From contig MKJX01000111.1 in assembly GCA_001942415.1 (NCBI GenBank), positions 1-64,000 on the forward strand: a stretch of 64,000 bases of DNA, written 5' to 3'. Shown here one piece after another: positions 47,821 to 58,141 of the stretch. Source of the DNA: Pseudonocardia sp. CNS-139. GTDB taxonomy: Bacteria > Actinomycetota > Actinomycetes > Mycobacteriales > Pseudonocardiaceae. The notes under the pieces are model-generated. The model ran no database searches. It was not told the DNA's origin and saw only the letters and a program-made list of their open reading frames with translations. Made by a program: the position numbers and the translations under genes. How positions within the stretch are numbered: the stretch's first letter is position 1; the number at the start of each line of letters is the position of its first letter.

Positions 47821-49365
47821 CGTCGGGGAAGGTGCGCCTGCTCAGCGGGCGTTACCGCGTCGGCGACCTGCTCGGCCGGGGCGGGATGAGCGAGGTCTAC
47901 CACGGTTACGACGAGCGCCTCGACCGCCCTGTCGCGATCAAGATGCTGCGCCAGCCCACCGGCGACGTCCCTGACGACGGCAGCCCGGAGGCGTTGGAAC
48001 TGCTCGAAGCCCGGCGCCGCGACCGTGCCCGCTTCCTGCGTGAGATCCGTACTGCAGCCCGCCTGGAGCATCCGGGTACCCCCGCCGTCTACGACACCGG
48101 CGTCGACGAACAACCTGACGGCTCGGATCGCATTTGGCTGGTGATGCAGCTTCTGCGCGGCAGCACCCTGGACGCCGCGATGACCACGGAGTACGCGGAC
48201 CAGCTGCCGGAGATCGCGTGGGCAGCCGCGATCGGAGCGCAGATCGCGGCGGTGCTCGCCGACCTGCACCGCGTCGACATCGTGCACCGCGACATCAAGC
48301 CCGCCAACATCATGATCGTCGACGGTGGGCTGGTGAAGGTCCTCGACTTCGGCATCGCCATCCTGCGCGGGGCCGGCGCGCTGCCGCGGCTCACTCAGGT
48401 CGACAAGACCGTCGGCACCCCGGCCTACATGTCGCCTGAGCAACACCTCGGTCGCCCGGTCACCGCCGCGTCCGACGTGTACTCCCTCGGCTGCATGCTC
48501 CATGAGCTGGTCGGCGGCGATCAGCCGTTCCTGCCCACCCCGAGCATGCCGCTGCGGGCCCATCACCTGCAGACCCCCGTCCCGTCACTGAGTGCCGCCC
48601 GCCCCGGCGTCCCCGAGCCGCTCGCACTGCTCGTCGCGCGGATGATGGCCAAGGAGCCGGACACACGGCCGACAGCCGAGCAGGTCTACGAGGAGCTGAC
48701 GCCGTCGTGCGTGGAGCGTCCGGCGTCTCCGACCGCGACCCCACCCGGCCGTTCCACACGCCGCTGCTGTCTCCGGCTCCGCACGACGCCACTGCTGCCG
48801 TGATCGGGCCGCCGCTCACGGACGCCCAGTATGAGGCTCTGCGTGCCGAGGCGCCCGGTTGGTGGACGAGGGCTCGGCCGACGAGGCGGTGCGTGTGCTG
48901 GAGGACGGCCTCGCGAAGTTGGCGAAGAGCCCGTTCCTGGCCCTGGAGCTGCGCAACGTCCTCGGCATCACGCTGTTCTTCGTCGGGGAGTACCGCCGGG
49001 CTGCGACGCTGCTCGACGACGTCGGAGCGGAGTATCGCCGGCGCGGCATCGAGAACTCCCATCAGATCGTGCTGGAGTGTGCGTACCACGCCGGTCACGC
49101 CTACGCCGAGATCGGCATGCCCCTGAAGGCGCTTTCCCACTTGCGCTTCTACGTGGCGAACGCTGATGCAGACAGCTCCGAGAGCGCGGAGCAGGTGCTG
49201 GAGAGCAGGTTCGTGATCGCGCAGATGCTCGCCGCCGACGACCGCGCCCAGGAGGCGCTGGCTGAGCTCGAAGCCGTCCGCCCGCTTTTCGGAGCCGTGT
49301 ACGGCGACGGTTCCACGCACGTCCGCAACATCGAACGACAGATCCAGCGGCTCAGGGTCGCATAG
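47817..49365 (+). CDS. Serine/threonine protein kinase with C-terminal repeat domain, two frameshifts
   Basis: About 516 residues. The kinase domain is complete: glycine loop LLGRGGMSEVYHGYD, Lys in VAIKML, catalytic loop VHRDIKPANIMIV, DFG in KVLDFGIAIL and VGTPAYMSPEQHLG. After TAEQVYEELTP the frame slips near 48705, and again near 48855. The tail (ADEAVRVLEDGLAKLAKSPF; FFVGEYRRAATLLDDVGAEY) is a TPR-like helical repeat with no membrane helix, so the kinase is cytosolic. It is the last gene of the six-gene overlap series, which suggests a role in the restriction system, perhaps sensing or switching. Confidence 0.87.
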
Positions 49366-49663
49366 GGCGATCCTCTGGTGGGATCGCGGTCAGATGATCA
49401 AACTCGGCGGCGCTGCGGCTCCGTGTACAACGATTGGTGTCGCGGGCGCATCCGCGCCAGGTCAGGAGTCTCGCGTGGCTGCGACAGATCGGGTATTCGT
49501 TCCCTGCCTGACCAGTGATCAGGCAGAACAGATTCGTCGGAGAGGCCTGCGGGAATTCGATACCCAGGTACCCCGTGGTACGGCGTCACCGGCGACAGGA
49601 CGTTCACCGTGCTGGTGGAGACCTCTCGGCAGTCGGCCGGCTGGCGGATCTTCGGTGTGGCTG

Positions 49664-49915
49664 TCGGCCGTCGAACTGCAGGGCGAGGAAGTGCTGGCCA
49701 TGATCGCGCGCGAACTGGTCGCCGTCATGCGCCGCGACGTCAAGACCGACTGGATGGTCCGCGACGACGTTCGGGCGAAGTTCCGGTCGTCGATCAGACG
49801 CCTGCTCGTGAAGCACAGGTACCCGCCGGACAAGCAGCCCGACGCGATCCGGCTGGTTATCGAACAGATGGAGGCCATGGCTCCCCGTTACACACAACAG
49901 CGTGACGCCGGGTGA
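49664..49915 (+). pseudogene. Remnant of a type I HsdR C-terminal (DUF3387) domain
   Basis: The readable part, MIARELVAVMRRDVKTDWMV then SIRRLLVKHRYPPDKQPDAI and a terminal helix, matches the last 75 residues of DUF3387-type HsdR subunits. No motor or nuclease is attached: the region from 49394 to 49660 is unrelated in all frames. It is a decayed or recombined end of a second restriction subunit, left between the kinase gene and the Wadjet operon. A short functional protein from an internal start is possible but less likely. Confidence 0.6.
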
Positions 49916-49958
49916 TCCAGCGGAGTCCGCCGAGCCGGGAAGGTCCTATTTGTGGAAC

Positions 49959-51537
49959 ATGTCCCGCCGCAGCGATGCACCGCCTACGATGATCGCCATG
50001 GACGATGAGGATGGCCCGCTCGAGGCAGGCACGTCCGATTCCTGGGCCGGGCATCTGCCCGGCCAGGATCTCGTCCCTGCCTATCTTGTGTCGCGCTTCG
50101 CCGCCCAGTACCGCGTGATCGTTGAGGTGCTCCTCTCGGCCCAGGAAACGAGCCTGACCGGCGTGCCGCACGCCGAGATGGTGCCGTTGATCCGCGCACA
50201 CCTCACCAGGTCGCTCGATGCAGACGTGGTCGACGCGCTGCTCGTAGATCCGGGTTTCCGGCTCGACCCGCGACTGGAGCGGCTCCATCGCTGGGGCGTG
50301 CTGACCGTGTGGCAGGAGCCGGCCCGGTCCGGCGAGGACTTCCTACGACGCCGCGATCGCTATCAGCTCACCCCGGCCGCCGCTCGGCTGCATGCGTTCT
50401 GGACGCAGGAGACCACGCTCGACGACGAGGCCGCGGCGACCTCACACTGGCTCCTCGAGCGATCCGGGACCGCCTGGCCACCTTTGCCGCAGCCCTGCGC
50501 GACGGTGACTCCCTGATCGCCGCGGGCGAGTATCAGCAGATCATCGCGCTCCACCACGCCATGGCCGCCGCGGCACGCGTATGGCAACGTGCGCTGGCCC
50601 ACGCCGTGTCGGGCGGGCCCGACCAGGACAAGCAGGACGTGCTCTGGCGCACTCTCCAGGCCTACGTCGGGATGTGGGGTGATCAGGTCGACATCCACAC
50701 ACCGCAGATCGCCGTGCTGCTGCAGGAGCTGGACACGCTCCTGTCCGAGCCCGTCTGGCGGGCCTGCGCCTCCGCGGCGACCGAGGCGCCGCGGACGAGC
50801 TGATCAACAGCCAGGTCCGACGCTGGACGACGACGTGGACCGCCCTGCACCACTGGTTCGACGGATCCGAGGGTCAGGCTCGGCGGCTGCGGCGGCAGCT
50901 GCGCGATCTGGTCGCACCGTGGGCCCGCAACATGCAGTTGCTGATGGAGTCGGGCGGCGCCGTCACGCGGCGGGCCGAGCTGCTTCGGCTCGCGGTCGCG
51001 ATCGAACGGGCGCCGGACGATGTCGCGGCCTGGCGGTTGTGGGACACGGCGACCGGCGCTTTCGCGGCCCGGCATCTCCTGCTGCCTGCCGCAGCCGGTG
51101 AGGACGGCTCGCTGTCGTGGGCGGAGGCACCGTCGGCGCCGGTGACGGCCCGGTTTCGAGAGCAGGGCACCCGGGCCGCTGTGGGCCGCCGACCCGCGGC
51201 CCGCGACTTCTCCGCGGGCCGGGCCGTCGCGCGGCGTGCTCGTGCTGCCGCGCTGGCCGCCCGCAGCGAGGCCGAGGCGTCGCTGCGACAGCGCAGCGGA
51301 TCGAGGCTCTCGACGTGGGGGCGGATCACTCGGCCTGAGTTGGACCTCTTGCTGGAGCTGCTCGGAGCGGTCCATCGGGCAGCCCCGCGACCGACGCGCA
51401 CCGCCGTCACCCATGACGGCCGGTGGCGAGTCTCCCTGACCCGGCCTGACGACGGCACGCGCACGGCCGTCCTGGACGGACCCGACGGCCGGCTCGTCGT
51501 CACCGACGGCAGGTTCGACCTGGAGCCGACCCGGTGA
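49959..51537 (+). CDS. jetA: Wadjet type III JetA (DUF2397/TIGR02677), two frameshifts
   Basis: About 526 residues of the TIGR02677 family, the kleisin-like subunit of Wadjet, an SMC complex that traps and cleaves plasmid DNA. Recognisable stretches are AAQYRVIVEVLLSAQETSLT, RLHRWGVLTVWQEPARSGED and, after slips near 50458 and near 50780, LATFAAALRDGDSLIAAGEY and NSQVRRWTTTWTALHHWFDG. The start is uncertain: ATG 49959 is used, and ATG 49989 and 49998 are alternatives. The stop overlaps jetB by four bases. Confidence 0.85.
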
Positions 51538-52699
51538 GTCGCGACGACGCCGAGCGCCGGACGGCGTTCACGGCGTTGCTCGGTCACCCCGTGCTCGACC
51601 GGAGCCGTCATCCGGCGCTGTTCGGGCTCGTCCGCAACCCCCGGCACCGTCCGGTGCTGACCGACTGGTTCGCATCGCGGCTCGGGTACCGCCTCGTCGT
51701 CACCGAGACCGCTGCGCGACTCTTTCGCCCACCTCTGCACGGCAGGGTCCTCGCGCCGGTGCGGATCGGTGCCCCGTCCCGCCGGGTCGCCGTGCTGGCC
51801 CTGCTGGCCGCGGCCTGTGCGGAGAGCGCGGAGGACGTGACCACCACCCAGGACCTCTCCGACCGGGTGCGGCTGCTCACCGGTCGGGAGGACGTCGACC
51901 TCGCGCCTACGATCCGGATCGGTTCGCCGAGCGGCTGCTGTTCGTCGCAGCGCTGGAGCTGCTCGTGGATCTCGGGGCACTGCGGAGGATCGGCCGCGAC
52001 GATCACGAACAGAGCGAACGATGGGCCCATCGGCGCACGACGGTGGGTGCTGCATTCGATGTTGATCGTTCGTTGCTGCTGCGGGCGGTCGATCCTGCGG
52101 GTCTGCGTGCCGCAATGGCGGGCGGTGATCACGAAGATCTTCCCGGACCCGACGATGCGGCCCGGTTCGGCGTCGTGCGGCGGATCGTGGAGCTGCCCGT
52201 CTGCTTGCTGGACGACCTCAACGCCGCAGAGCGAACCTACCTCGCGAGCCAGCGCCACCGGATCGTCGCGTGGTGCGAGGAGATGACGGGCTGGCCGGTC
52301 GAGCAGCGTCGGGAGGGGCTCGCACTGGTCGCTGCCGATGAGGCCGACACCGATGTCCCGTTCCCGCGGCTGCGTGCTGTCGACTTCGCGGCGGTCATGA
52401 CGCTGGACCAGCTGACCCGCCGCGTCGGAGCCGGTCGCAGGCTCTCCGACGCCGATCTCCTGGCCGTCGCCGCCGATGTGCGGCTGCGCCATCCGCGGGC
52501 GATGACGAAGGAACTGGATTCCGATGTGGCCGTGCGTGACCGGGCGGTCGAGGTGCTGACGGCGCTGGACATGATCCGCCCGCTGCCCGAGCCGGGAACA
52601 TGGTGGCTCTCGCCGGCAGCCGCCCGCTACCGCGATCCCGAGGTCGTCGCGGTCACCACCCGGATCGACGCCGCGGAGACCGGTGAGGAGGCAGGGTGA
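51534..52699 (+). CDS. jetB: Wadjet type III JetB (DUF2398/TIGR02678), frameshifted
   Basis: About 388 residues of the TIGR02678 family, the KITE-like winged-helix subunit of the complex. ERRTAFTALLGHPVLDRSRH is the opening, and DRSLLLRAVDPAGLRAAMAG and RFGVVRRIVELPVCLLDDLN lie in the second half. One base is missing near 51908; restored, it reads AYDPDRFAERLLFVAALELL. The GTG start overlaps jetA and its stop overlaps jetC, so the three are made together. Confidence 0.87.
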
Positions 52700-55600
52700 C
52701 CGACGGTCCAGCGATGTCCGCGGACGACGCTCGCGCATGGCTCGAGGCGGCCACCGGAGGTGGCCTCCCCCACCCCGTCCGGTCGCGGTGGCAGCCGATG
52801 CGCGTCGGCATCGTCGATCTGTGGGAGTACGACGAGCAGGAGTTCTGGGCAGCTGACGGACGGCTGGTGCTGCGCGGCGGCAACGGTGCCGGCAAGACCA
52901 AAGTGCTGGAGCTGACCACGCTGATGCTGCTGCGCGGCGAGATCGGCGCATCGGTCCTCGATCCATTCGGCTCCCAGCACCGGACGATGCGCTTCAACCT
53001 GCTCCCGACCGGTGAGGCCGACGATCCACGACCAGCAGCCGACTCCGGGCTCGGCTACGCGTGGGCCGAGTTCGGCCGGATCGACGAGACGGGCCGGGCC
53101 CGGTTCCTGGTGCTCGGCATGGGGATGAGCGTGCGTCGAGGCACGGGCACCACCCCGATCACCCCGTGGTGCTTCGTCACGGAGCTACGGCCCGGGAAGG
53201 ACCTCCCGCTCCGTGCGGGTGGCCGTGCGCTCGATCAGAAGGATCTCCGTAAGGTCGACGGGGTCTGGATCGCTCCGACGGCGGCCGCCTACCGGATGCG
53301 TGTCGCAGAGGATCTCTTCGGGCTGTCGGCTTCGGCGTACGACAACCTCACCGATCTGCTCAAGCAGCTGCGCCGACCCAAGCTCGGCGAGCGGCTGAAC
53401 CCGACCGCGCTGGCCGAGACGCTTCGGGACGCCCTGCCACCGCTGGCCGAGCACGAGCTGACCCAGCTCGCCGAGGGCTGGGACCGCCTCGACCGGCTCC
53501 GCACCGCCGTCGAAGCGACCGAGCAGGCCGCGCGGGCGGTGGCCGGCTTCGTGCGCAGCGGATGGCGGCCGTGGGCCCGCCTCGTCGTCCGGCACGCGGC
53601 CGACGCCATGACGTCCGCAACGACCACCCTGGACAACACCACCAGAGCCACGCGAGAGGCCGAGCTGGCGCTGGAGACGGCCCGAGCCGCGGTGCGGACC
53701 GCGGACGGCGAACTCACCTCCGCCCGCGGGCAACTCAGGGACCGGCGGGCCGAGCTGAGCGAGCTCCTCGACAGCACCGCGTACCAGGACGCGGCGAGCG
53801 CGGCCGAACGCGTCCAGAGCCTGCGCGAGAAGCTGGCCGAGGCGGGCGGGCGCTCTCAGCGCGCGGTGGCGGCGAGCGAGAAGCAGCAAGAGCGGCTCGA
53901 GGCGGCCCAGAAGGGCTGGACGACAGCGGAGGACCACCGCCGCACGGCCGATAGCGCAGTGGTTTCGGCCGAGGGCACGGTGCGAACGGCAGGCCGGGAG
54001 GCCGGGCTCACCAGGCCTGTGGAGCGGCACCTCCCCGATCGCGATCATGTGTCGCTCCGCGCGACCCTGACCATCCGGCAGGAGCGGTTCGAGCACCTCG
54101 GGACGTTGTCGGCCGCGCACGAGCAGGCGGACCGGATGGTCGAGAAGTCCGCGGCGGACGTCGAACGGTGCTCCACCGCCGTGCGCGACGCCGAGATGGA
54201 AGAGCGGGCCGGTCGCGGCGAGGTGATCAGCCGGGCGTCGGTCCTCGACACCGCGATCCGGGAGTGGGCGGCCATCGCTGTCCTCGTCCCGGCCGGGCCA
54301 GAGGTCGTCGAGGGCTGGTGCGCTCTCGTTCCGGGGCTGACCGTGATCGACGACCTGAGCGGGAAGACCGACCCGGGTCCGTCGGTCACCGATGCGTTCC
54401 GCGAGCACCTGACTGCCCGTTTGCGGGACGTGCAGCGGGCCGACAGCGCCGTGCGTGTAGAGCGGGAGCCGCTCGCCACCCGCCGCCAGGTCGTCGCCGA
54501 CGAGCTGGCGGCGGTCCGGGCGCAACGGATGAGCCGCCACCTGCCCCGACCACGTGGCGCCGCCGCTCGCGTCCCGATCTTGCCGAGGGCACGGCGCCCC
54601 GCTCTGGCGGTTGGTCAACCCGGTTTCCGGGGTCGACGGTGCACGACTGGCCAGGCTGGAAGCAGCACTCGCGGCGTCCGGCCTCCTTGCGTCTGGCTCT
54701 CGCCCGACGGCAGTGTCCGCGGCGCGGATGGCCGTCTGCGGCAGGACGTGACCACCATCGGCAAGCTCCGGCACCGGGACGGACTGGGAACGGTGTTGGT
54801 GCCGGACACCGCCGGTGGTGTCCCGGCCGAGGCCGTCGGCGCGGTCCTCGACTCAGTCGGCTGGCACGAGCAGGCCCCGGCCGACCTGCCCGGTCCGTGG
54901 GTCGCCGCCGACGGGTCATGGCGGATGGGCGACCTGACCGGCCGCGCCGAGCCGGCCGGGGCCGCGTCCTACCTTGGCGCCGCCGCGCGGGCGGAGGCCC
55001 GGCAACGGCGCATGGACGAGCTGGAGGCCGAACTGTCGAATCTCGACGAACGCCTCGCCGCGCTGGACGACCGGTTGGAGCGGCTGGCGGCCGAGCTGGC
55101 CGAACTCGTCAGCCAGTCCGAGGCCGTTCCCGCCGACATCGAGCGCAAGCTGGGCGAGGAGGTCGTTCGCCTGGGCGAACGGATCAAGCGGCTGACTGCC
55201 TGCCGTTCCGCCCTCGACGTGGTGCGACGTGCCCATGACGAGGACCTCGTCCGGCGTGACAACGCCTGGGCAGCGTTCACCGACTACGCCGGGCGGCACG
55301 GCTTCGCCGTCGACGATCTCCCGGGGCAGGAGCGCGCACTGACCCGATTCGCCGACGCCCTCACAGCACTGAAGAGCGCCCTCGAGGTTCTGGACCTGCG
55401 GACCGAGGCGGTCTCGACCGCCACCGAGGCGCGTGAGGATTGCGAGCAGGATCTCCAGGCTGCTGATGAGGAAAGGCACGCGGCTGAGGAGGCCGAGCGC
55501 GCGGTGCGCGTCCGGCTGCGGACCGCGGAGTCGACGATGACGTCGGACGTCCGGCAGGTGCTGGGCCGCCGGGAGGAGCTCGACGGGCTCGTCGAGCAGG

Positions 55601-56895
55601 GCGATGCCGACGTCGAGAGACTGGCGCGCGAGCTGACGGCGGCCGAGAAGAGACGGCCGCCGCCGATGCGTGCTGCGGCGGACCGCCGCGCGGCCGCCGA
55701 GACGGTCCGCAACACTGCCGCCGACGTGCTGTGGTCCGTGGTGGACGCCCGGCTCATGGCGGCGGTCGGCGTGCCGGTCCCGGAACGGCGCACGGTCACC
55801 GCGGCCCGTGACCTCGCCGTGGCTGTCCGCCGGGAGACCGGGCCTCCCACCGACGATGTCGACCGGGTGTGGCGCCGGTGTTACGGGCGGCTTGAGGAGC
55901 TGAGGCAATGGTTGCTGCCCGACCGCGACGCACATGTCCTCGACGACGTCGAGGGCCCACCACGGGTGGAGATCCTCGCCGATCTGGAGCGCGGATGGGA
56001 GCCGCCCTTCGCAGCTGCCGACTCCCTGGCTCAGCGCGCTGCACAGCAACGTGCCGGCTACGACGCCGAGCAGCAACAGGTGCTCACCACCCTGCTCGGC
56101 TCGACGTTCATCGAGCACCTCAAGGAGCGCCTCGACCACACCGAGCACACGCTCGCCCGGATCAACGAGAAGCTCGCCGCGCACCCGACGCGGTACGGCC
56201 ACACGGTGCGGGTGCTGCGGGACGCTGCTCCTGGTGACGCCGACGCCGCGGCGGTGGTGGCTGCGCTGAGCGGTCGCGGGTATCACGAGCTGTCCACAAC
56301 GAAGCAGGACATGGTGCGCGCGTTCCTCGCTCGTCGGATCGACGACGCGCGGTCCGACAGCTCCGACGCCACCGCGTCGGACTGGAGAGAACAACTCGTC
56401 GCGGCGCTGGATTACCGGCGCTGGCTGCGGCTGACCCTGCAGTACCGAGCCGGCCCCGGGGCGCCGTGGGCGGTCTTCGACGTGGCCCGACACGGCGCGA
56501 AGTCCGGCGGGGAGAAGGTGGTGCTGCTGTCGCAGCCGCTCTTCGCGGCAGCCGTCGTCGCCTATGACGCCGCCGGTCCGCACGCGCCGCGGTGGGTCTG
56601 GCTCGACGAGGCCATGACCGGTGTCGATGCTCCGGTGAAGGCCTCGTTCATGGGCTTGACCGTCGACTTCGAGCTCGACGTGATGCTGACTGCGCACGAC
56701 GAGTGGTGCACCTACCCCACGGTCCCGGCAGTCGCGATCTGCGATCTCGCCCGCCATGCCCACATTCCCGGGGTGGACGTGGTGCCCTACCTGTGGTGCG
56801 GCGGCGACCTCACCCGTCTGGACGTGGAACGGCTCGGCGAGCGGGCGGAGCCCGATCTCCCGGGCGACGGGCTCTTCGGGATCGACGATGCGTGA
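52696..56895 (+). CDS. jetC: Wadjet type III JetC (TIGR02680), SMC-like ATPase
   Basis: A 1399-residue SMC/MukB-like motor. Walker A is RGGNGAGKTKVLELTTLML near residue 55. A long helical region with hinge follows. The ABC signature is AKSGGEKVVLLSQPLFAA and Walker B is APRWVWLDEAMTGVD near residue 1310. The frame is formally open, but residues about 605-675 do not look like SMC sequence. The family-like text is in other frames there (TWRRRSRPDLAEGTAP, then LWRLVNPVSGVDGARLARLE), so three one-base losses between about 54510 and 54690 compensate each other. The protein drives loop extrusion on DNA. Confidence 0.92.
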   Translation: MTDGPAMSADDARAWLEAATGGGLPHPVRSRWQPMRVGIVDLWEYDEQEFWAADGRLVLRGGNGAGKTKVLELTTLMLLRGEIGASVLDPFGSQHRTMRFNLLPTGEADDPRPAADSGLGYAWAEFGRIDETGRARFLVLGMGMSVRRGTGTTPITPWCFVTELRPGKDLPLRAGGRALDQKDLRKVDGVWIAPTAAAYRMRVAEDLFGLSASAYDNLTDLLKQLRRPKLGERLNPTALAETLRDALPPLAEHELTQLAEGWDRLDRLRTAVEATEQAARAVAGFVRSGWRPWARLVVRHAADAMTSATTTLDNTTRATREAELALETARAAVRTADGELTSARGQLRDRRAELSELLDSTAYQDAASAAERVQSLREKLAEAGGRSQRAVAASEKQQERLEAAQKGWTTAEDHRRTADSAVVSAEGTVRTAGREAGLTRPVERHLPDRDHVSLRATLTIRQERFEHLGTLSAAHEQADRMVEKSAADVERCSTAVRDAEMEERAGRGEVISRASVLDTAIREWAAIAVLVPAGPEVVEGWCALVPGLTVIDDLSGKTDPGPSVTDAFREHLTARLRDVQRADSAVRVEREPLATRRQVVADELAAVRAQRMSRHLPRPRGAAARVPILPRARRPALAVGQPGFRGRRCTTGQAGSSTRGVRPPCVWLSPDGSVRGADGRLRQDVTTIGKLRHRDGLGTVLVPDTAGGVPAEAVGAVLDSVGWHEQAPADLPGPWVAADGSWRMGDLTGRAEPAGAASYLGAAARAEARQRRMDELEAELSNLDERLAALDDRLERLAAELAELVSQSEAVPADIERKLGEEVVRLGERIKRLTACRSALDVVRRAHDEDLVRRDNAWAAFTDYAGRHGFAVDDLPGQERALTRFADALTALKSALEVLDLRTEAVSTATEAREDCEQDLQAADEERHAAEEAERAVRVRLRTAESTMTSDVRQVLGRREELDGLVEQGDADVERLARELTAAEKRRPPPMRAAADRRAAAETVRNTAADVLWSVVDARLMAAVGVPVPERRTVTAARDLAVAVRRETGPPTDDVDRVWRRCYGRLEELRQWLLPDRDAHVLDDVEGPPRVEILADLERGWEPPFAAADSLAQRAAQQRAGYDAEQQQVLTTLLGSTFIEHLKERLDHTEHTLARINEKLAAHPTRYGHTVRVLRDAAPGDADAAAVVAALSGRGYHELSTTKQDMVRAFLARRIDDARSDSSDATASDWREQLVAALDYRRWLRLTLQYRAGPGAPWAVFDVARHGAKSGGEKVVLLSQPLFAAAVVAYDAAGPHAPRWVWLDEAMTGVDAPVKASFMGLTVDFELDVMLTAHDEWCTYPTVPAVAICDLARHAHIPGVDVVPYLWCGGDLTRLDVERLGERAEPDLPGDGLFGIDDA

Positions 56896-58141
56896 ACCTC
56901 CGGCGGGGCTCGTCCGGTGGGCCCGGCTCGGCGGGCCGGCGATCGTTCTCGACGCCGTCCGGTCCCGAGCCCGGCGAGGCTACGCGACCGAACGGGGCAC
57001 GCTCCGCCTGACACTCACCACCGAGCAGCGGCGGGAGGTAGCCCGACTACTGGGCACCTCGTGGGGGGCCGGGAACGGCGCTGTGACCCTCCAGCTCCTG
57101 GCCGCGGCGCTCGCTGAGGACGGTTTCACCGTCCGCCAGTTCGTCGAGGCCCTCGACGGCCGGCCGCTGTGCGACGAGCGTGCCGCCCGTCGCGCGCTGG
57201 CCGACGCTGCCGGCCTGGAGCGCGCGCAGGTGGTGGAGCTGGTCGTCAACCTCGGGGTGTCTCCCGACGTCGCCGAGTCATGGGTCGCAGATGCCGGGCT
57301 TCCGCGGGCCGGAGAAGGCCTGCTCGCCCTGGCCCGGGAGGTGGCTGGGGTGTGGGCCCGGCTCCCGGGCAGGAACCGGCCACCGGTGCGGCTGGCGTCG
57401 TTCGCGAGTACGTGCACCCGTGACGCGCATGCCCTGGACCACGATCAGCCGCTTGGCCGCGCTACCGCGCGACTGGTCGCAGCCCACGCGGGCCTCCCAC
57501 GACCGGGCAGCGGAGGACGCGAATGGCGTTCGGCATGGGCAGCCGCCGGTGTCCTGTGCGACGAGGTGTCGTCGCGGGTGCTGGTGCTCAACCTGCCGTT
57601 GCGCGGCGACGCAGCGGCAGCCCGGCTCTGCACCGCAGTGCCGGGCGAGCCGACGTGGCTCACCCTCCGCAGCCTCGCCGGCGGCTGGTCGGTGGATCCC
57701 GGCACAGCAGTTCACATTTGCGAGAACGTGACGGTCGCCGAGGCAGCCGCCGATCTGCTTGGACCTCGATGTCCTCCACTGGTCTGCACCGACGGCGTGC
57801 CGTCCTTCGCCGCGCTGGATCTCGTGGCGGGTCTCGACGCCACCGGAGCCCGCATCACCGTCCGTGCGGACGTCGACGCCGGTGGTTTCGTCGTCGTCGA
57901 CCAGATCAGACGAGTGGCACCGTCCAGCACGACATGGCGGTTCGACGTCGCGACCTACACCCTCCACTGCAGCCTCGCCGAAGCCCCGGTGAACGATCTG
58001 GAGGACGCCGAGCAGCTCCGCAACCTGTTCTGGCAGCACCAGGTCCCGCTGCACGAGGAATCCGTGCTGGACGAGCTGCTCGTCGACCTCGGCGCCGTTC
58101 GGGACGAGGCCGACGACCCGCGTGCGACGAGGTCACTCTGA
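56888..58141 (+). CDS. jetD: Wadjet type III JetD (DUF2399/TIGR02679), Toprim nuclease subunit
   Basis: About 417 residues of the TIGR02679 family. The N-terminal arm region includes ERGTLRLTLTTEQRREVARL. The C-terminal Toprim-like domain has the catalytic Glu in HICENVTVAEAAADL, then PPLVCTDGVPSFAALDLVAG and the DxD of TVRADVDAGGFVVVDQI. JetD cuts the DNA that JetABC has bent or looped. ATG 56888 overlaps the end of jetC by eight bases. It is intact and completes the system. Confidence 0.88.
   Translation: MREPPAGLVRWARLGGPAIVLDAVRSRARRGYATERGTLRLTLTTEQRREVARLLGTSWGAGNGAVTLQLLAAALAEDGFTVRQFVEALDGRPLCDERAARRALADAAGLERAQVVELVVNLGVSPDVAESWVADAGLPRAGEGLLALAREVAGVWARLPGRNRPPVRLASFASTCTRDAHALDHDQPLGRATARLVAAHAGLPRPGSGGREWRSAWAAAGVLCDEVSSRVLVLNLPLRGDAAAARLCTAVPGEPTWLTLRSLAGGWSVDPGTAVHICENVTVAEAAADLLGPRCPPLVCTDGVPSFAALDLVAGLDATGARITVRADVDAGGFVVVDQIRRVAPSSTTWRFDVATYTLHCSLAEAPVNDLEDAEQLRNLFWQHQVPLHEESVLDELLVDLGAVRDEADDPRATRSL

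Noticed and set aside
49394-49660. A start for a full-length DUF3387 protein upstream of the readable tail.
   Set aside because: None of the three frames carries HsdR-like sequence in this stretch.
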